A DNA stretch of 64,000 bases from Varroa destructor (GCF_002443255.2 NW_019211456.1:15588106-15652105); one strand, 5' to 3'. Numbered from the stretch's first letter, positions 1 through 12,419 are shown. Program-made: numbers and translations. Notes: generated by a model from the sequence alone, not told the origin.

Positions 1-692
1 TTTCTTCGAGGAGCATTACATCTATATTATGTTTACCAAAGGTTATAATAAGGTCGAAATAATTACGTCGATCGTAATCATCCACTTTTATAAATGACCC
101 ATATATAATAGCATATACGGCGCATTGGCTATTTATTGCAACATCAGATCCGTTCTACTGCGACCACTTTCAAATCTTAGGTGAAGGCTATCGCCACTTT
201 TATATGACTCCCAAGAGATCAGCTCGTACAAATCGAGTCGGCTTGGCCTGTACAATCTGCTACTCCATGCGAGTCTGCACTCACTGAACGCCCGCGGCCA
301 TTCACCGCTCAGTCCCAGCAGAACTCGCCGCTCAAATCTCGGCATTCAGAGACACCAGCATCTTTTCGAAAGCGATAACCCCCGGAGGCAGTAGTCGTCA
401 CATCCATTGGATACCTCATACGATCTAAAGACTTTTGCGTTTTACAGTAGTAGATACGTAAAGGCATACACTTAGCCAAATTTTAGGTTTTCCGCCTGTT
501 TATTTAAATTGTTTATTGTATTTTATTGTTTATTTAAATTGAAAACTACGTTCTAACAACTAATAGTTAAAAGAACAAACCGGTGAGATAAGTAGCAGTA
601 GTGGATAGTACAATTTTAAACCTTGACAAAAAACCAGAGCTTTCATAATCAAGCCTGCTTACACTCTAGCATAAACTCGATATAATCGTAGT

Positions 693-884
693 CTATCGCG
701 GGAAGTTTTGAATGGTAGTCGGATATCTGTCGGCATCGCGTTCCTTCCATGCTGGGATCGTTTCGTACTTCTGTCGTGATATTTTATTTTCGTCTGCATC
801 GGCTTTCCAGCTTTGCTGCTTAAGGTTAGGTGGTGTTTTTGGGGTTCGCTTGGCTTCTCTTTTCCTCCTTAGTGGATTTATCAT
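693..884 (-). CDS. Candidate lysine-rich ORF, unknown
   Basis: Sixty-three codons read MINPLRRKREAKRTPKTPPN and continue to a TAG, rich in Lys, Arg, Asp and Glu. ATG follows directly after upstream stop codons in the frame. It lies just below a good minus-strand donor at 920-921, but joining that donor to the AAG at about 868 gives a frame that stops early, so the two pieces do not fit simply. It may be a terminal exon or a chance frame. The plus strand is also open here (712-915). Confidence 0.25.
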   Translation of the reverse strand: MINPLRRKREAKRTPKTPPNLKQQSWKADADENKISRQKYETIPAWKERDADRYPTTIQNFPR

Positions 885-921
885 GCATTCGCCAAGGAAA
901 CAGGACCAAGGATAAACTCAC

Positions 922-945
922 CTGATAGATACCAGTGTTCGCCAT
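922..945 (-). CDS. Candidate first coding exon (MANTGIYQ)
   Basis: ATG in a good context (G at -3, G at +4) is followed by eight codons, MANTGIYQ, and then a near-perfect donor CAG|GTGAGT. An in-frame ATG further up (MYVC...) is also possible. The next exon is not located with confidence. Confidence 0.3.
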
Positions 946-1094
946 TACTGCCACAAAGGGCTCACAAACATACATAGAGGTTCATGCGAGCATTGAGATT
1001 TGCTATGGTGCTTTTTACTTTGGTAGCTATGCGGGTAGACATATACCTGTCTGTTCTTTGTATACAAGTAGTTCTGTAAAATCCGGATTGGTGC

Positions 1095-1232
1095 ATGAAG
1101 CTGTCTAGTCTCCTGCGACCTTATGCCCCTTCGTTTATCTTAGCGAAATCCGTGAGCTTTGCTCGACTTATTGAAAGTGAACCCGTAACAAACGAAGGAC
1201 CAAAGGATACGACGTCGAAGACACATCAGTGA
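1095..1232 (+). CDS. Small ORF, possible mitochondrial or secreted microprotein
   Basis: A complete 45-residue ORF starts MKLSSLLRPYAPSFILAKSV and ends in an acidic and Thr-rich tail. The first 25 residues are hydrophobic and basic without acids, like a targeting or signal sequence. It has no visible intron and lies alone in AT-rich DNA. It is short enough to be chance. Confidence 0.2.
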   Translation: MKLSSLLRPYAPSFILAKSVSFARLIESEPVTNEGPKDTTSKTHQ

Positions 1233-1239
1233 TAGTTAG

Positions 1240-2790
1240 TTTTTACTGGAATAATAATGGCATTATAAACATCCGTGAGGCTGACGGTACGCTCAAGTTA
1301 TGTCTGTTGATTAGGCAATAAATCGGAAGTACTCTGTGGAAATAAACAAAAAAAAGTGGGTAGAATAGGTCGCTGCTGTGACACTGTTTAAACGGTATCT
1401 ATTATGCGTGCTGACATATGCACAATACTCAAACGAATCTTATCTAGGATTTGAAAATGATAGCATACTTGTCACAACATGAGCTCTTCTATTTCATTAA
1501 ATATTTAATCAATCAATTTCTCCTATGAATAGAGTTTTTTACACTTTGAAACAGACATGAAAATTCAAAGCTCCGATATAACAACAGCTTTACGTGATGC
1601 GTCAGGCCCATGCCCTTTTCTTATATGTATGTACTGTTATTAAGTGAGCAAAACGTACGACTATATTGTCACAGCTTCCTTTTGAGCGAAGAAACTGCAC
1701 CTAAGTTGACGTGCTCTGCTCTTAGAGAATGCGTAAATTATCTAAGTTGTTATTAAGAACGGCTTGAAAATTACTCAAGCAAGTAATTACTGTGATAAAT
1801 GTAGTAGCGTATAATAATGATCTGAAACAGCTGAGTGATGATCAGTGTTATTAAAACGCTGGTATTGCGTACGTTAATAGAAAGATCACTAGTTTTGGTT
1901 CGATAGTTATAGTTGATGTAGTGGCCTGTTTAGTGTAACAGCTAGGTGCGGATAACTAACTGAAGCCTATGTACGATGGCGTATGCTCATGTAATCTTGC
2001 CATGAATTGAGCGCAAAGCCCAATGGAGGAGTTTTTGGTACAGTTCACGCCCGTCATTTTAGACTTGGCCTTTTACTCGACCGATTTCCCACGTAGTTCC
2101 CAAGTAAAAGACGGAGCTTGACCGTGCACACTGGGCTCCACAGAACAATCGTTATACACGGCTTACACGAAGAAGCGGATCCGCTTCGTATTTCTAAACG
2201 AAGATTATGTAAAGCCGTAAAATGACGATATTAAAGCAAATAGACCTTTTGGGACTACTTACCCGAAAACGCGAAACATTTTAAAGCAAACCAGCTAATG
2301 ATAATGAATAATAATAATCCTTCCATTAGACCATTTCCATGCGCAAGACAGCAGGAACAAAAACAACTTATACTATTAAAAAAATTACTGTTACTAATTC
2401 AATAACGTTCGCGCAAAACGTCGCAGAATATAATATATAAAGCTGCAACAGGACCGTTTTTCGTAATTAATAAAAACGGCGGCCAATATATAATTTATCC
2501 AAGTAGTGTTAAGCGTGTGATCAGAATCCCTACAAAACGAACCAATACATTTTCAAAATCTGATGCTTCTATAGGAGAATATATATGATAGGTTGCCACG
2601 ACGTCCGAATGCGTCATTGTAATTTATCATACGTATTAACTGCAGTGCGTAAATGCACCTGACCGGTCGAGTATCGTTAGCCATGGTTTGAAGCCTTATG
2701 TAAAATACTTAATTGCGTGAAGAGCCTTTTTTAAAACAAGAGACAACATATTTAATTTGATCGTCATAGATATGAGGGTGTCTATTTCTA
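1240..2790. other. AT-rich non-coding stretch
   Basis: No exon with paired splice sites is seen. It holds a 16-base perfect palindrome at 2172-2187 (GAAGCGGATCCGCTTC) and a small CCGTTTTT/AAAAACGG hairpin near 2453-2478. Confidence 0.5.
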
Positions 2791-2791
2791 G

Positions 2792-3025
2792 GGTAAACTG
2801 GCAGTTATGATAGAGCCCCTATTGCCTGGTGTTCTCGAGGCGTTGACCAACTGGCGCAGGCATGCATGTTTTTGGGATCGTTATTGGCATATCGTGGACA
2901 CGGACATAGCACGAAATAAGGCCGATTCAATTTACGCATACATGGGTTCGGGGAGTCTGCTTGTTTTATTCTGCTCCTACTATGAACCGTTACACCAGTC
3001 AGTGGATCCTTTTCGTACTCGCTGA
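2792..3025 (+). CDS. Candidate terminal exon, unknown protein
   Basis: A pyrimidine-rich acceptor (tgtctatttctag) at 2791 opens a 77-codon frame to TGA, starting GKLAVMIEPLLPGVLEALTN. The minus strand is also open for 114 codons (2805-3149) over the same bases, so the strand is uncertain. The plus reading is preferred because it begins at a splice acceptor. Confidence 0.3.
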   Translation, partial: GKLAVMIEPLLPGVLEALTNWRRHACFWDRYWHIVDTDIARNKADSIYAYMGSGSLLVLFCSYYEPLHQSVDPFRTR

Positions 3026-3628
3026 TATGGCACGTTTTTGACGTTACGCTATGTTCTGCTGACCACCGCCCTTGGACATGAGCATCTCCTGCTGAGACAC
3101 GCGGCCCATTGCTTACTAATAATAGTGCATATAGAATGTTGATGGACAATATTCCTGTGGGAACGTTACGTCGAGAGAGGGAAAAATCTTAGCTGTTTAA
3201 AACGTTTTTGCCTTGTCCGCTCAGTCGAGCAATAGTCGTAAATATGAATGTATGTTATGAAAAAACAGTTTTGAAATGATCATTAACAATGAATTAATAA
3301 TATAACTAACAGCTAGTTTCTAAGGCGTTATAGCGCTGTTACTAATATAGCTCTACATAACGAAGCGTTTATATAACGTGTGTGCGTTTATGGTGCCAAA
3401 TAGGGAATGGTTGAACCTTAATGCCTGCGTTTATCTCGAGCCGAAAGCCATGCCCAGTCTTCGTATCGATCCTGTAATGCTGTCTATATTTTTATTTTAA
3501 CACAAATGCATTTCGTTATCTTGCAAACTGAGTTACGCAGACACGTAGCCTATTTACGTACCAAAGCCACAGATTAGGTCTTTGATTTCAATTGAGCCGT
3601 ATCTAATCAGCATAGCATACAGCAAAAT

Positions 3629-3883
3629 GTGAATAATAGCCCTTATCTGGCATCTTATAACGATATGATGGAAGATATTATGTTTAATAATTTTACATTT
3701 AGAGGTAACATCTGTGAAGCTGGTAAATTTCGGTTGCGGCTTAGCACAAATCGCCACATGTGCCATGTCGGCTATGTGCGGTTGGCAAAAAGGATTGAAA
3801 TTCACGCACATAACAATAAGGACATCGTACTGAATGACTTTCACCGCGGAGAGATTCATATCCGACATCGGGCGTTACGCTAG
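3629..3883 (+). CDS. Candidate exon, Asn-rich, unknown
   Basis: The frame is open from a stop at 3593 through a TAG at 3881-3883 and contains NNSPYLASYNDMMEDIMFNN. A donor GAG|GTAACA lies inside at about 3705 and would end an exon starting after CAG at 3610. The opposite strand carries a 104-codon open frame (3554-3868). Confidence 0.2.
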   Translation: MNNSPYLASYNDMMEDIMFNNFTFRGNICEAGKFRLRLSTNRHMCHVGYVRLAKRIEIHAHNNKDIVLNDFHRGEIHIRHRALR

Positions 3884-4198
3884 GGGCTCCGAAGAATAAG
3901 CTTGTTCGGTAGGCGGAAGAAAGACAATCGGAAAAAAAACTGCTTTAAAATGCTGTAGGGATTTTCTGCGAAGGTCATCATTACAAGCTTCGACACTGTA
4001 TGTGGCTAGCTAAACATGGCCCCTCTTAACCAGCCACTGGTCAAGATTATGTTAGCTCTCGTCGGCTTTTAGCTCAGTTTGTGTAACAGCTGTTCAAAAT
4101 TGTGAGCTACAAAAGCAATTTCTAGGCTAAGAAAATGTTGTGAAAAGATTTTGTAAATCCTCATCACAGCCGCCTTCCTCTTGTACTTCCGTTCTCAG

Positions 4199-4255
4199 TT
4201 AGGGTCTGTTAGAAAGAAGAGAAATAGGTTTTTTAGGGTTTGGGAAGACAAACGT
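4199..4255 (+). CDS. Candidate internal exon, 19 codons, basic
   Basis: A strong pyrimidine tract (ccttcctcttgtacttccgttctcag) is followed by LGSVRKKRNRFFRVWEDKR and a donor CGT|GTAAGG. The exon is phase 0 at both ends. If the donor is not used, the frame runs 11 more codons to a stop. Confidence 0.25.
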
Positions 4256-4462
4256 GTAAGGAAGGCTACTAGTGGATACTTAATTCCAAATTGACTATGC
4301 CATAGACAAGAAGAATACAGTGCTCGGTCTTGACGTTATTTTATTAATCTTCTAATGTTTCCACAATGAGAATTATGCTCTCAGAGAATAACTCGTGTGC
4401 TACGCGAGCGGTCATGATTTAATAACTCGAAAATAGCTAGATTGTTGTATGTCTACGTGCAC

Positions 4463-4503
4463 TATATATATATATTATGTTATTATTATTATTATTATTA
4501 TTA
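4463..4503. repeat. (TA)n and (TTA)n microsatellite
   Basis: A short TA run (4463-4474) is followed by about eight TTA units (4479-4503). Confidence 0.9.
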
Positions 4504-4509
4504 AGTATT

Positions 4510-6820
4510 TAAGGCCACTGTAGACGATTCCGTCACTTAAAAAAGCTTGGTAACACGAAGAAATCACACGTTACACATATATTTAATATAAGAGCGACGT
4601 GAAAATTGACGGAAAGTGTGATATCGCAGACTAGCCAAGATGATAAACATCCCTTTGCCGACAACTGAATAGTTGTCTATTGATGGAGTTTCATGAAGTG
4701 TTTATTATTGAGGTACAACGCGTGACAACAAATTACATTCATACCGAACCCACCAGTACATTGTTTACCTTAATTTTTTTACTTGTTGTTTAATACGAAT
4801 CTTGAAGTTACTCTAACCTCCTTCTATGCAATGCACCAACGATGCACATAGATTCTGCAGCAGTCGACAAACAGTAAGCACAACTATAAACAAACGTTGA
4901 CTCTCGCCAGAAATTAGGGGAAGAAACAACCTTGTGCCACAGGTCTATTCCCGTTAAGCTGTCGTATGGTCGCGTTTAGCACATGAATAGGATTAAGAAA
5001 TGAAGAATTCAGCTTCATTGAGGATCCTCCGCTTCTAAGCACTTGAAGTATCACGGAAGAAGTACGTCAGCGATTTGGCACGTAAGTTCAACCCGCACCA
5101 CAGATCTTAACGTCGAATAATTTCAACTTTCTGCATCGTAAGTGCAATGCAAAAAGCTGAAAATGAATCTGTGCTCCTTCTTAGTTGAAATAAAACAAAA
5201 TTGTTGCCACCGCTTGAAAATAGTAGTGATTAAAATTAGCATAGTGCTGATGGTTGGTGTGAAAGGCTAATGAATGAGTTGTGAGCGTGGTAATGGTCGA
5301 AGTAGAAAAAAAAGATAGGAGAGTCGTAGCATGTTTCTATTTCGGCTGTTGCTTTAATGATGTATTGCCTCTTTGCTACCAATTCGACGTAAGCGATAGA
5401 CGTAAACATACTATTTCAGGGCACTTGTTTCAAGCGCTCGGATAGCAGGGTTAGTAAGGTAATTCAGATGCATAGAAAGCGTCATTTCAAGCCTCATTTA
5501 CGGTAAAGGTTGAAATAGAAACATTTGAAAAGAACGGTGGTCAACTTCAAAACAAGACGGGAATTGTATAAGAAGGAATCAAAACTAATGATATGCCAGA
5601 CTGTCGAAACAAGTGGTGATACGTAAAAAGCCTTTTTACGCGGCTAAACATCTTTATTTCCTTATTACAACGATTTCCTTTAACGTTTTGTCGCTAAATC
5701 TTTAGCTGGTGTATATTTTAACATTATGCATAGGTGCATATGATTTCAAGGGTTTTTTAAGTGAACAAATATGCATATCAGTCATTACGGTTCAATTAAG
5801 AACGAAAATCGATAGAATTTTGTTTTTATTTATGAATATCTCCATCTGGTTGTTTATGTTTACAGTGCGTGTGATGTTTGCGCTGTTACGACGCAGTTCG
5901 TTCTTTGTTTACTCCGTCAAAGTCGCATATCTAGTAAATGCTATTATTATAGTCATATTGTTTCAGCACATATTAATGTTTTAGTCTATCGCTCCGCATC
6001 ACCCCATGAGAGCATTTATTATTGGATATCCTTAGGACGTATTAGTGCTGTTTAAATATTACCTATGCATCATTGTTTGTTTCAACGGTGCCATTTTGAA
6101 AGCGCCATTTGTTGGCCCCCGTAACTTCTCGAAGGTAGAACGTTGACTAGGGAGGGTTAAAAATGGCAGGCCAATTTGCGTTCTCTGGATAGAAACCTTT
6201 TAGGCTCCGCCGTATTCGATTTCGTCGAAGTGAGCGAACTCACCATAAAGGACTACAACAGTAATGGGAACATAAGTCGCGGTTTCTACGAATAGTGATA
6301 AAAAACTACCTAGAATTGATAATAAAAATGTAAGAGTGTCAATGAATAAAGGTCACGAACTAATTACCGGCAGCCTTTAACTTAAGGATAGTCCTCCTTT
6401 TTTTTCTATAAAGCACGGCAGAATTTGCCATTGCTGTTTAGCTTATGCTTGAGAATGTTAATGCCATTCGCATCGACGCATAGGGAAAGCTGAAAAGAAA
6501 GACACTATCGCTTGTGAAGTTGCCCTTGAGAAAAGTTCGACTGAGATGTCCAAGGTGGACTGACACTAATATGATTTCGGGATATTGCTAGTCGCAAGAA
6601 TGCGACACGTTCCGCTCATTCGTGGAAAAAACGTGATCTATAACGAGCGAAAAATGTAGTATCGCCGTACGGAAAAAGGGCAAAACATCGATGTAGTATG
6701 GTGCTAGGGAATGTCTGAGCATACACATACATAAATTCGCGTATAGTCGCATATGTAGATAGAAAAAATTACAGACGGCCACCATGAAAGCCCCCCCCCC
6801 CCCTCCAACAAAGAGACAAT
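4510..6820. other. AT-rich stretch, no firm gene
   Basis: It contains a hydrophobic 91-codon plus frame at 5709-5984 that starts at GTG and reflects T-rich DNA. Small exon-like pieces at 5420-5458 (plus) and 6244-6285 (minus, donor TATG|GTGAGT) have fair splice signals but no partners. Confidence 0.4.
6791..6803. repeat. Poly-C tract
   Basis: Thirteen consecutive C residues lie just left of the GC-rich island. Confidence 0.9.
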
Positions 6821-6826
6821 AGAAGA

Positions 6827-7010
6827 TTACTGGGAAGCGGAGTAAGGGACATCTGCCGACGAGAACACAATGAGATGAATCGCTTCCGTCTTTGCTTTTA
6901 GGGCCATCCGAGCGGAGATTACCGAAGGCCGTTCGCGGTAGTAGCGGCTCATCCGATACCGCTCCAGCTTTTTTCTCGTTCTATTATTCCTAGTCGCTAA
7001 CTTTCGCATT
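6827..7010 (-). CDS. Candidate basic exon on edge of GC-rich island
   Basis: A C/T-rich acceptor (cccccgatccccgctgccggctccag) precedes 61 codons beginning MRKLATRNNRTRKKLERYRM and ending at TAA. It is very basic in its first half. The plus strand also has a decent acceptor at 6900, so the strand is not settled. Confidence 0.3.
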
Positions 7011-7920
7011 CTGGAGCCGGCAGCGGGGATCGGGGGAGCTAATGGTTCTGCTTTCAATTGCCTGAGCTTAGGTTTCTGACTAGCTCACAGAAAAGGATGA
7101 CAACGAACGAACTAAGCAGCGAAGCGAAAAAAAAATGCATTCCCTCCCCATGGACGGTCTTTCCGCAAAAGAGAAAGAGCAGTTGGAAAGAGCCCGAGGA
7201 GTCGAGCTGAGACGCGCCGTTGCACCGACTCTTCTCTTTTTTCTTATTCTCACCCAAAACGTTCCCGAATCCCTGAGATCTGCCTGTTCGCTTTTTTTCC
7301 ATTGCCGCACGCTACTAAACCGGGTTCTACTGCGTCTCATCACGACTCTCGGTTCCTTTAGCTTTTCGCTGGCCGGTTCTCAGCGATGAAGCTAAGACAG
7401 AGCCCGTTTCGGCAAAGACACATCATCACAAAGGGGGCGACGGGCGTAAAAATCAATTACAGATTACACGCGCATGCACAGAGGCAGAAGGCAAGCTGGG
7501 GGCACGGGGAAGGAGAACGAAACGCCAGAACGGCGAAAACGTCGTTATCCTCGTCGACAGCAGTAACGGCAGCGCCGTCATCCTCGACGTCTGCGACTAT
7601 GCACAGAATACATGTATGCTTGGTTGCTACGTACGTCGGAAGAAGAAGCGAAGCCGCCAGGAGAGAGGCAAGGAAAGCGCAGAACGCGTGCCGTTGAAGA
7701 ACGTCGCCCACTATATACGCGGACAGAACTGGTGAATAACCGGAGCGCATCAGTGTCGCGATATGAAAGAAAAAGGAAAAAGGGGCCCCTGCTGCTTCGT
7801 TGGTCTGTAGTTTTTCGGGAGAAAAACGTGGGGAAGACAACCTCGTTATCGCTGCTGTTGGCAGCAACTAGACGAATAGTGAAAATCATGGTGGAATTAG
7901 AAAGGGAGGACGCGTATTGT
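6830..7920. promoter_or_regulatory. GC-richer island, possible promoter or 5' exon region
   Basis: About 1.1 kb stands out from AT-rich flanks and is open in many frames on both strands (for example plus 7135-7389, plus 7612-7923, minus 7457-7867). Such multi-frame openness follows from GC content. A TATA-like CTATATAC sits at about 7711. The island looks like a promoter with first exon or 5' UTR, but no single start can be chosen. Confidence 0.3.
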
Positions 7921-8301
7921 TAAAATAATAATAATAATAGCGAAATGTGTAAAAGAAATTATAACTCTCATATGCGAACAAGACGCGCCACGAAGAAGCA
8001 TTCTGTTCACTGGGCTACCTGAAAAAAAGGAAATGTACTGTCTATTGCGATATTCATTTGTGAAATGAAAGTTAAGGACAGTATCATATCAGGCTGTTAT
8101 TAGCGAATCCGGTGGATTTTGAAATTGAATAACTTTTAAACTAGGTGGGCTAGAATGATGGCTTTTAATATGTGCTAGAGGTATCCTCCATTGTATGTCC
8201 CAGAGCTCTGACAGCTTTTGGGCAGCTATATACCTGTTATTCGGGTTCCAATATGTAATTTCTCTATCTATAGCTTTTTATAGTAAATAAATGGTGAAAT
8301 A

Positions 8302-8305
<4 letters not shown>

Positions 8306-8342
<37 letters not shown>
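8306..8342. repeat. (AT)n microsatellite
   Basis: An uninterrupted alternating AT run of 37 bases. Confidence 0.95.
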
Positions 8343-8344
<2 letters not shown>

Positions 8345-8649
8345 TCGGAACAATAAGCTTGTTGAAGCCCACGATGGATATTCCTCTTCTGAATCCAATG
8401 ATTACTATCCAATTAATAACTAAGCGTTGTTAAGAAATAACTAGATTGCATGCTTTTGTTCAGCGTTTCAACAATCCATGACTCTTGAGGAAATACACTT
8501 GAGGAACTCGAGACAGTGGGCTGTATACATGGTTTCATATTTGACAAGCGTTTCATAGTAACAGATGCCCCTGACGCTCATTGCCGGTACTACCATTACC
8601 TCACATCTCAACCTACTCGACACTGCTACAGAGTTTGATTTTTCTTCAG

Positions 8650-8754
8650 GGCGACTCCATCCCGTCGCCTGATCCTTCTCCGCCTCGTGGTAGAGATGGA
8701 AACATCACTAGCGAAACATGGCGACCGTATGCTCCAGATGTTTTTGTTAGTTAA
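8650..8754 (+). CDS. Candidate terminal exon after strong acceptor
   Basis: The acceptor gatttttcttcag is excellent. Frame 1 gives GDSIPSPDPSPPRGRDGNIT and ends at TAA (8752-8754). Frame 2 is open longer, to about 8820 (ATPSRRLILLRLVVEMETSL). The splice site is better supported than the choice of frame. Confidence 0.35.
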   Translation, partial: GDSIPSPDPSPPRGRDGNITSETWRPYAPDVFVS

Positions 8755-8865
8755 GGTTTCCCAAATTATGTGGAATGCATCACACGTATTCCCAACTGGC
8801 CTGGAGTCAATTTAAGTAGAACCAATTTTAACTTAGTTTCCGCATTTGCAGTACTCAAGCTATGA

Positions 8866-9054
8866 TTACTGAACAGGTTGCAGGTGAAATGCCTGTTTTG
8901 CTCGACAAAGGCTTGACACTCTAAGCTCTGCTCTCGCGACAGTTTTCTTTAATGGGGGCAATGTGTTCTCGACCTTCAGGGTACGACATCTAGTTACTTT
9001 TTCACTGGTGTTCAGTACTTTGACCTCCGTTTTTGGAACGTTTGTACCATTCAT
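8866..9054 (-). CDS. Possible ORF, 62 residues
   Basis: An ATG-started frame reads MNGTNVPKTEVKVLNTSEKV and ends HLQPVQ. No splice sites or neighbours support it. Nothing else in 8760-9860 looks coding except a small exon-like piece at about 9282-9314 ending ACAT|GTAAGG on the plus strand. Confidence 0.2.
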   Translation of the reverse strand: MNGTNVPKTEVKVLNTSEKVTRCRTLKVENTLPPLKKTVARAELRVSSLCRAKQAFHLQPVQ

Positions 9055-9908
9055 GTATTGTGCTATTGCTTAAGGTCTGTTTGCCTAGAGCTTCACCAAT
9101 TTTCGACGAATCTATGCAGCACTGTTCGAGGAGCAGAAAGCTGACCACTGCGCATTAATTTACAAGACCTCAAGATGTTTTTCCTTCTGAATTAACTTCT
9201 TTTGGAGTGAACTCAACCGGTATACAACCACTTACAAGTTTCATCTGCCAGCGTAGTTATTCAGAAGTCCTTCAATCTCAGTCTGCATGACTCGCGACAG
9301 CGCAGTGCCTACATGTAAGGTATTGTGTACTAGCATTATACGAGACGTGGAATGTTTACATCGTTTTCCACATGATGCCTGTTGGGTTTCCCGAAGCTAA
9401 CGCAAAACATTAAATCTTGAGTAATCATTGTACCGCACAAATAAAAAATTACTGATAATGTTGCTTTTAGCTTTTTTCATTTATTTTCTAATTAGTATAC
9501 AGCATTTTTATCGAATTAAAATAGGATGAAACGTCAAGTAGTAGTTCAAGCTCAGTCGAAGTAGAACTTTCTAGCTGCACGTAATCAGATAACTGGCTTT
9601 GTCAATCGAAGGGTAAAGCTTTTACGGTACTTGTCGTGAAGACTTCATTATTTCGCAGACAATCCGTGAAGTAAGCTCTTCTGGATGGACCCGTTCGTAT
9701 GCAACCTTTCGTAAATGACAAAGAACATGATGCTACGCAAACAAAACCCAACTATATATTCCCGTCGATGATAAAATTGTTTATTTTCTTTCTTTCTATA
9801 ACTACTGCCTGCGACACGTTTTGTATAATACATCAACGATGGTGATAAAACTGATGCCATTTGAAGTTAAATTTACCTCCTGGTAAATATGGAAATATTC
9901 ACTGTGCT

Positions 9909-9911
<3 letters not shown>

Positions 9912-9939
<28 letters not shown>

Positions 9940-9952
9940 CCCACATATATAT
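9912..9952. repeat. (TA)n microsatellite, interrupted
   Basis: TA run 9912-9939, then a second short run 9945-9952. Confidence 0.95.
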
Positions 9953-11016
9953 TTATGTGCCCACGTGCCTGAGCTTAAACAGAGCAGCTCTCCTACGTCA
10001 TAATGAGAAATCAGTCATTTTCTTCTGGGCACTAAGAAGCCCCATGGCAGTGCTACAGTTTTTGAGTATACACGCCCCCTGAGACTTCAGCATGAAATGC
10101 CTTCCAGCACATTCTAGCTAACCGTATTTGCAATGACTAGTACATCTTCGGTCACTTCCGAATTTTCTAGCCCTAAGCGACTTACGAGAAGTGGCCAAGT
10201 GTGCTTGTTGTAAAGTGCAGTTACTTATTCCAAAGTGCCCTATACCATCACAGGCCGATGAGTTCAGCTAGTTTCGAAAGCTAGCCGCTTCTGGTCAGCT
10301 GCTGCTGGGGTTCAAGCCCGACTCCAATAACGAGGGAAGGTCTTTTTTTTAGGAACCCACTTTTCAGCTTCAAGGCAGACAAATGCGCTTTATTAAAAAT
10401 ATCGACACTATTACTTCTTGTTCCTCTCGATATTTTCGTCGCTCGTGGAAAAAATGCAACAGCTGACATCAGTGTTGGGAGACAACTAATAAATGCTACT
10501 TCAATTGGACCTCTGTCCTTTTAAATTTCTTCTTCAAGGCACAAATCTGTTCAGCGTACTTGAGATAAGAATCTACGGCTTTTATTGTTTTGTACAGTCA
10601 TGCTATCAGGCTATTTCACTATGTTGTTACGCTTTTGCGGTAGTCCAGTGTTAAATTCTTATACGCAAACACAGCGAATGGTAGTAAGCATCGTTCTCTG
10701 ACTCAAAGCTTACTTTATAGCTTTCTTTTACGAAAATTCTGAAATAATTGTTTAGAAGGTAAAGGTAAGCAATGTATATCTTCCATCTGATTTACTATTT
10801 CGTTTTATGGCCAACCACACATCTTAACGGACGTAGTATTCAGCTCGGTTTTGTGAGTATTGTGCTTGGTTTACGTAGAGACAAAGAACATACGCTAATG
10901 TATGCCTTGCAAAGCGCACCATTTTTGTAACCTATGACGAAGAGGCCGTGAAAGGCTGCAGGCGCAAACAGCGACACTGTGGATCATCTCGTTTTTTCGT
11001 GCCTTCTTTCCTTTAG

Positions 11017-11098
11017 GCGGCTACCGGCTACGTTGCCGACGGCATTCATCATCAACAGTTTTTTACTACTACCGCTGCTGTTTCTATCTACTCGTTGG
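11017..11098 (+). CDS. Candidate internal exon with strong splice sites
   Basis: The exon lies between an unusually long pyrimidine tract ending ctttcctttag and a donor TTGG|GTGAGT. Its 82 bases are open in all three frames. Frame 1 gives AATGYVADGIHHQQFFTTTA followed by AVSIYSLG and ends in phase 1. Frame 2 would be a hydrophobic segment (LPTAFIINSFLLLPLLFLS). The exon boundaries are much firmer than the frame. Confidence 0.45.
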
Positions 11099-11291
11099 GT
11101 GAGTGTCTCTAGCACGGATGCATTCACTTTCGAACCGCCCCGCTATCCGCCGTGTGTGTGGAGTGAACAGCGGCATGTTTGGAAAGCGGGCTTTTATGTG
11201 AAATAGACAGGTTACTACTGTGCTGCCGCTGTTAGCTGAGTAAACATATAGTATTTTATATATCGCCTATAAACCGCTTCGGCTTAAAGGG

Positions 11292-11576
11292 CTATCTGTC
11301 TATACTACGATGATGGCCTGTGTTCACCACGGGTAACCCACGATAAAAATGTCGATTCTCTAAAGTAGTGTACGTGAGCAGAGGCAGAAAAGCATCGCAG
11401 GCGATTCGGACCACAGTTTTACGGCATTCATATGGATTCCAGGGTGGATCTGAGGTAGTTCCGCAGCCATATATTGTATGCACATATAATGTTTTACTAA
11501 AAGGAAATACAATGTGGGCTATGACACACAAACTACAAACTGTTGCAAAATAAAGATAATAGTTGTCAAAATTCAA
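11292..11576 (-). CDS. Possible exon or ORF, unknown
   Basis: A 94-codon minus frame contains CGTTSDPPWNPYECRKTVVR. A fair acceptor (catttgtattt-ccttttag type) inside it would favour a different frame beginning near 11495. The plus strand is open too (11368-11553). Low support overall. Confidence 0.2.
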   Translation of the reverse strand: MNFDNYYLYFATVCSLCVIAHIVFPFSKTLYVHTIYGCGTTSDPPWNPYECRKTVVRIACDAFLPLLTYTTLENRHFYRGLPVVNTGHHRSIDR

Positions 11577-12388
11577 ATCTAAGCGTCTTATAACTCACGG
11601 ACGATGAAGAAAGGCATTCAGACAGTGTAGCTAATGAATTGGTTGTCATCAGCCCTCCCTAAAGACATGTTTGTAACAGCATAAACTGTGACGGGCTTTA
11701 CCAATATGTAATACTGAGCATCACGCTATTATCTACGCAAGCTAGACAAGTCGTATAGTTTTATATACGCCGATAGCAGTCCATATCGAATTCACTAACG
11801 CAAATTATCACCTATACACAAATAATTTACTCAACACCAAAAGCATTATGTTCGTAGTTTTTATAACATCCACTTCGCTTTCCCTAAGCAGCCTTGGCCA
11901 CAAGGTTTCTCTGAAACCGGCGCCAGTGCGTTTAGTCATTTTCTCCCGAAAGAAAAGCTTCTGAGCACACATTTTCTAGCGCTGATTTGGAAGAAAAAAA
12001 GCTTAAAAGCGACTAATATCCTTAGATTCTCAGCCTTAATAATTTACTTTACCTTGGAAAGATCTAAAAAACCATAGTCAAGTCACTAAGGGAGGTTTCC
12101 GCCTTAATCGGGCGAACTACATCGGCGTCTTAATCCTTATTGGTTATGCCGAAAAACATAATAGATTATTATTATTCTTACCGTTTCCTTGTGCTATCCT
12201 TTCGGCCTCTGGGGGCGTGTATAGACACGGCTAATATAGATCTGACATTTGCTTAACAGCGTTAGAATAGTGCAATAGAACCTCGCATAGGAGTCACTAA
12301 AAAATATAGTGCATCGAAAAATGGTAGAACAGAATACTGCTAAATATTCCAATAGGTCCGTAGAAGAAAAAAGAACGTAGTCACGCAC

Positions 12389-12413
12389 CTATGAGCGGTT
12401 CCTCCAGTGACAT
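12389..12413 (-). CDS. Candidate first coding exon (MSLEEPLI)
   Basis: ATG with A at -3 starts MSLEEPLI, then a donor ATAG|GTGCGT. Without splicing the frame stops three codons later, so splicing is required. The upstream 100 bases (12414-12520) are GC-richer and resemble a 5' UTR. Confidence 0.3.
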
Positions 12414-12419
12414 ATTTGG

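Noticed and set aside
7457..7867. 136-codon minus frame
   Set aside because: Lies in a GC-rich island where all frames are long; no start context or splice sites single it out.
10300..10330. GGGTTCAAGCCC resembling a tRNA T-arm or SINE box B
   Set aside because: No box A at the right distance and the T-stem does not pair.
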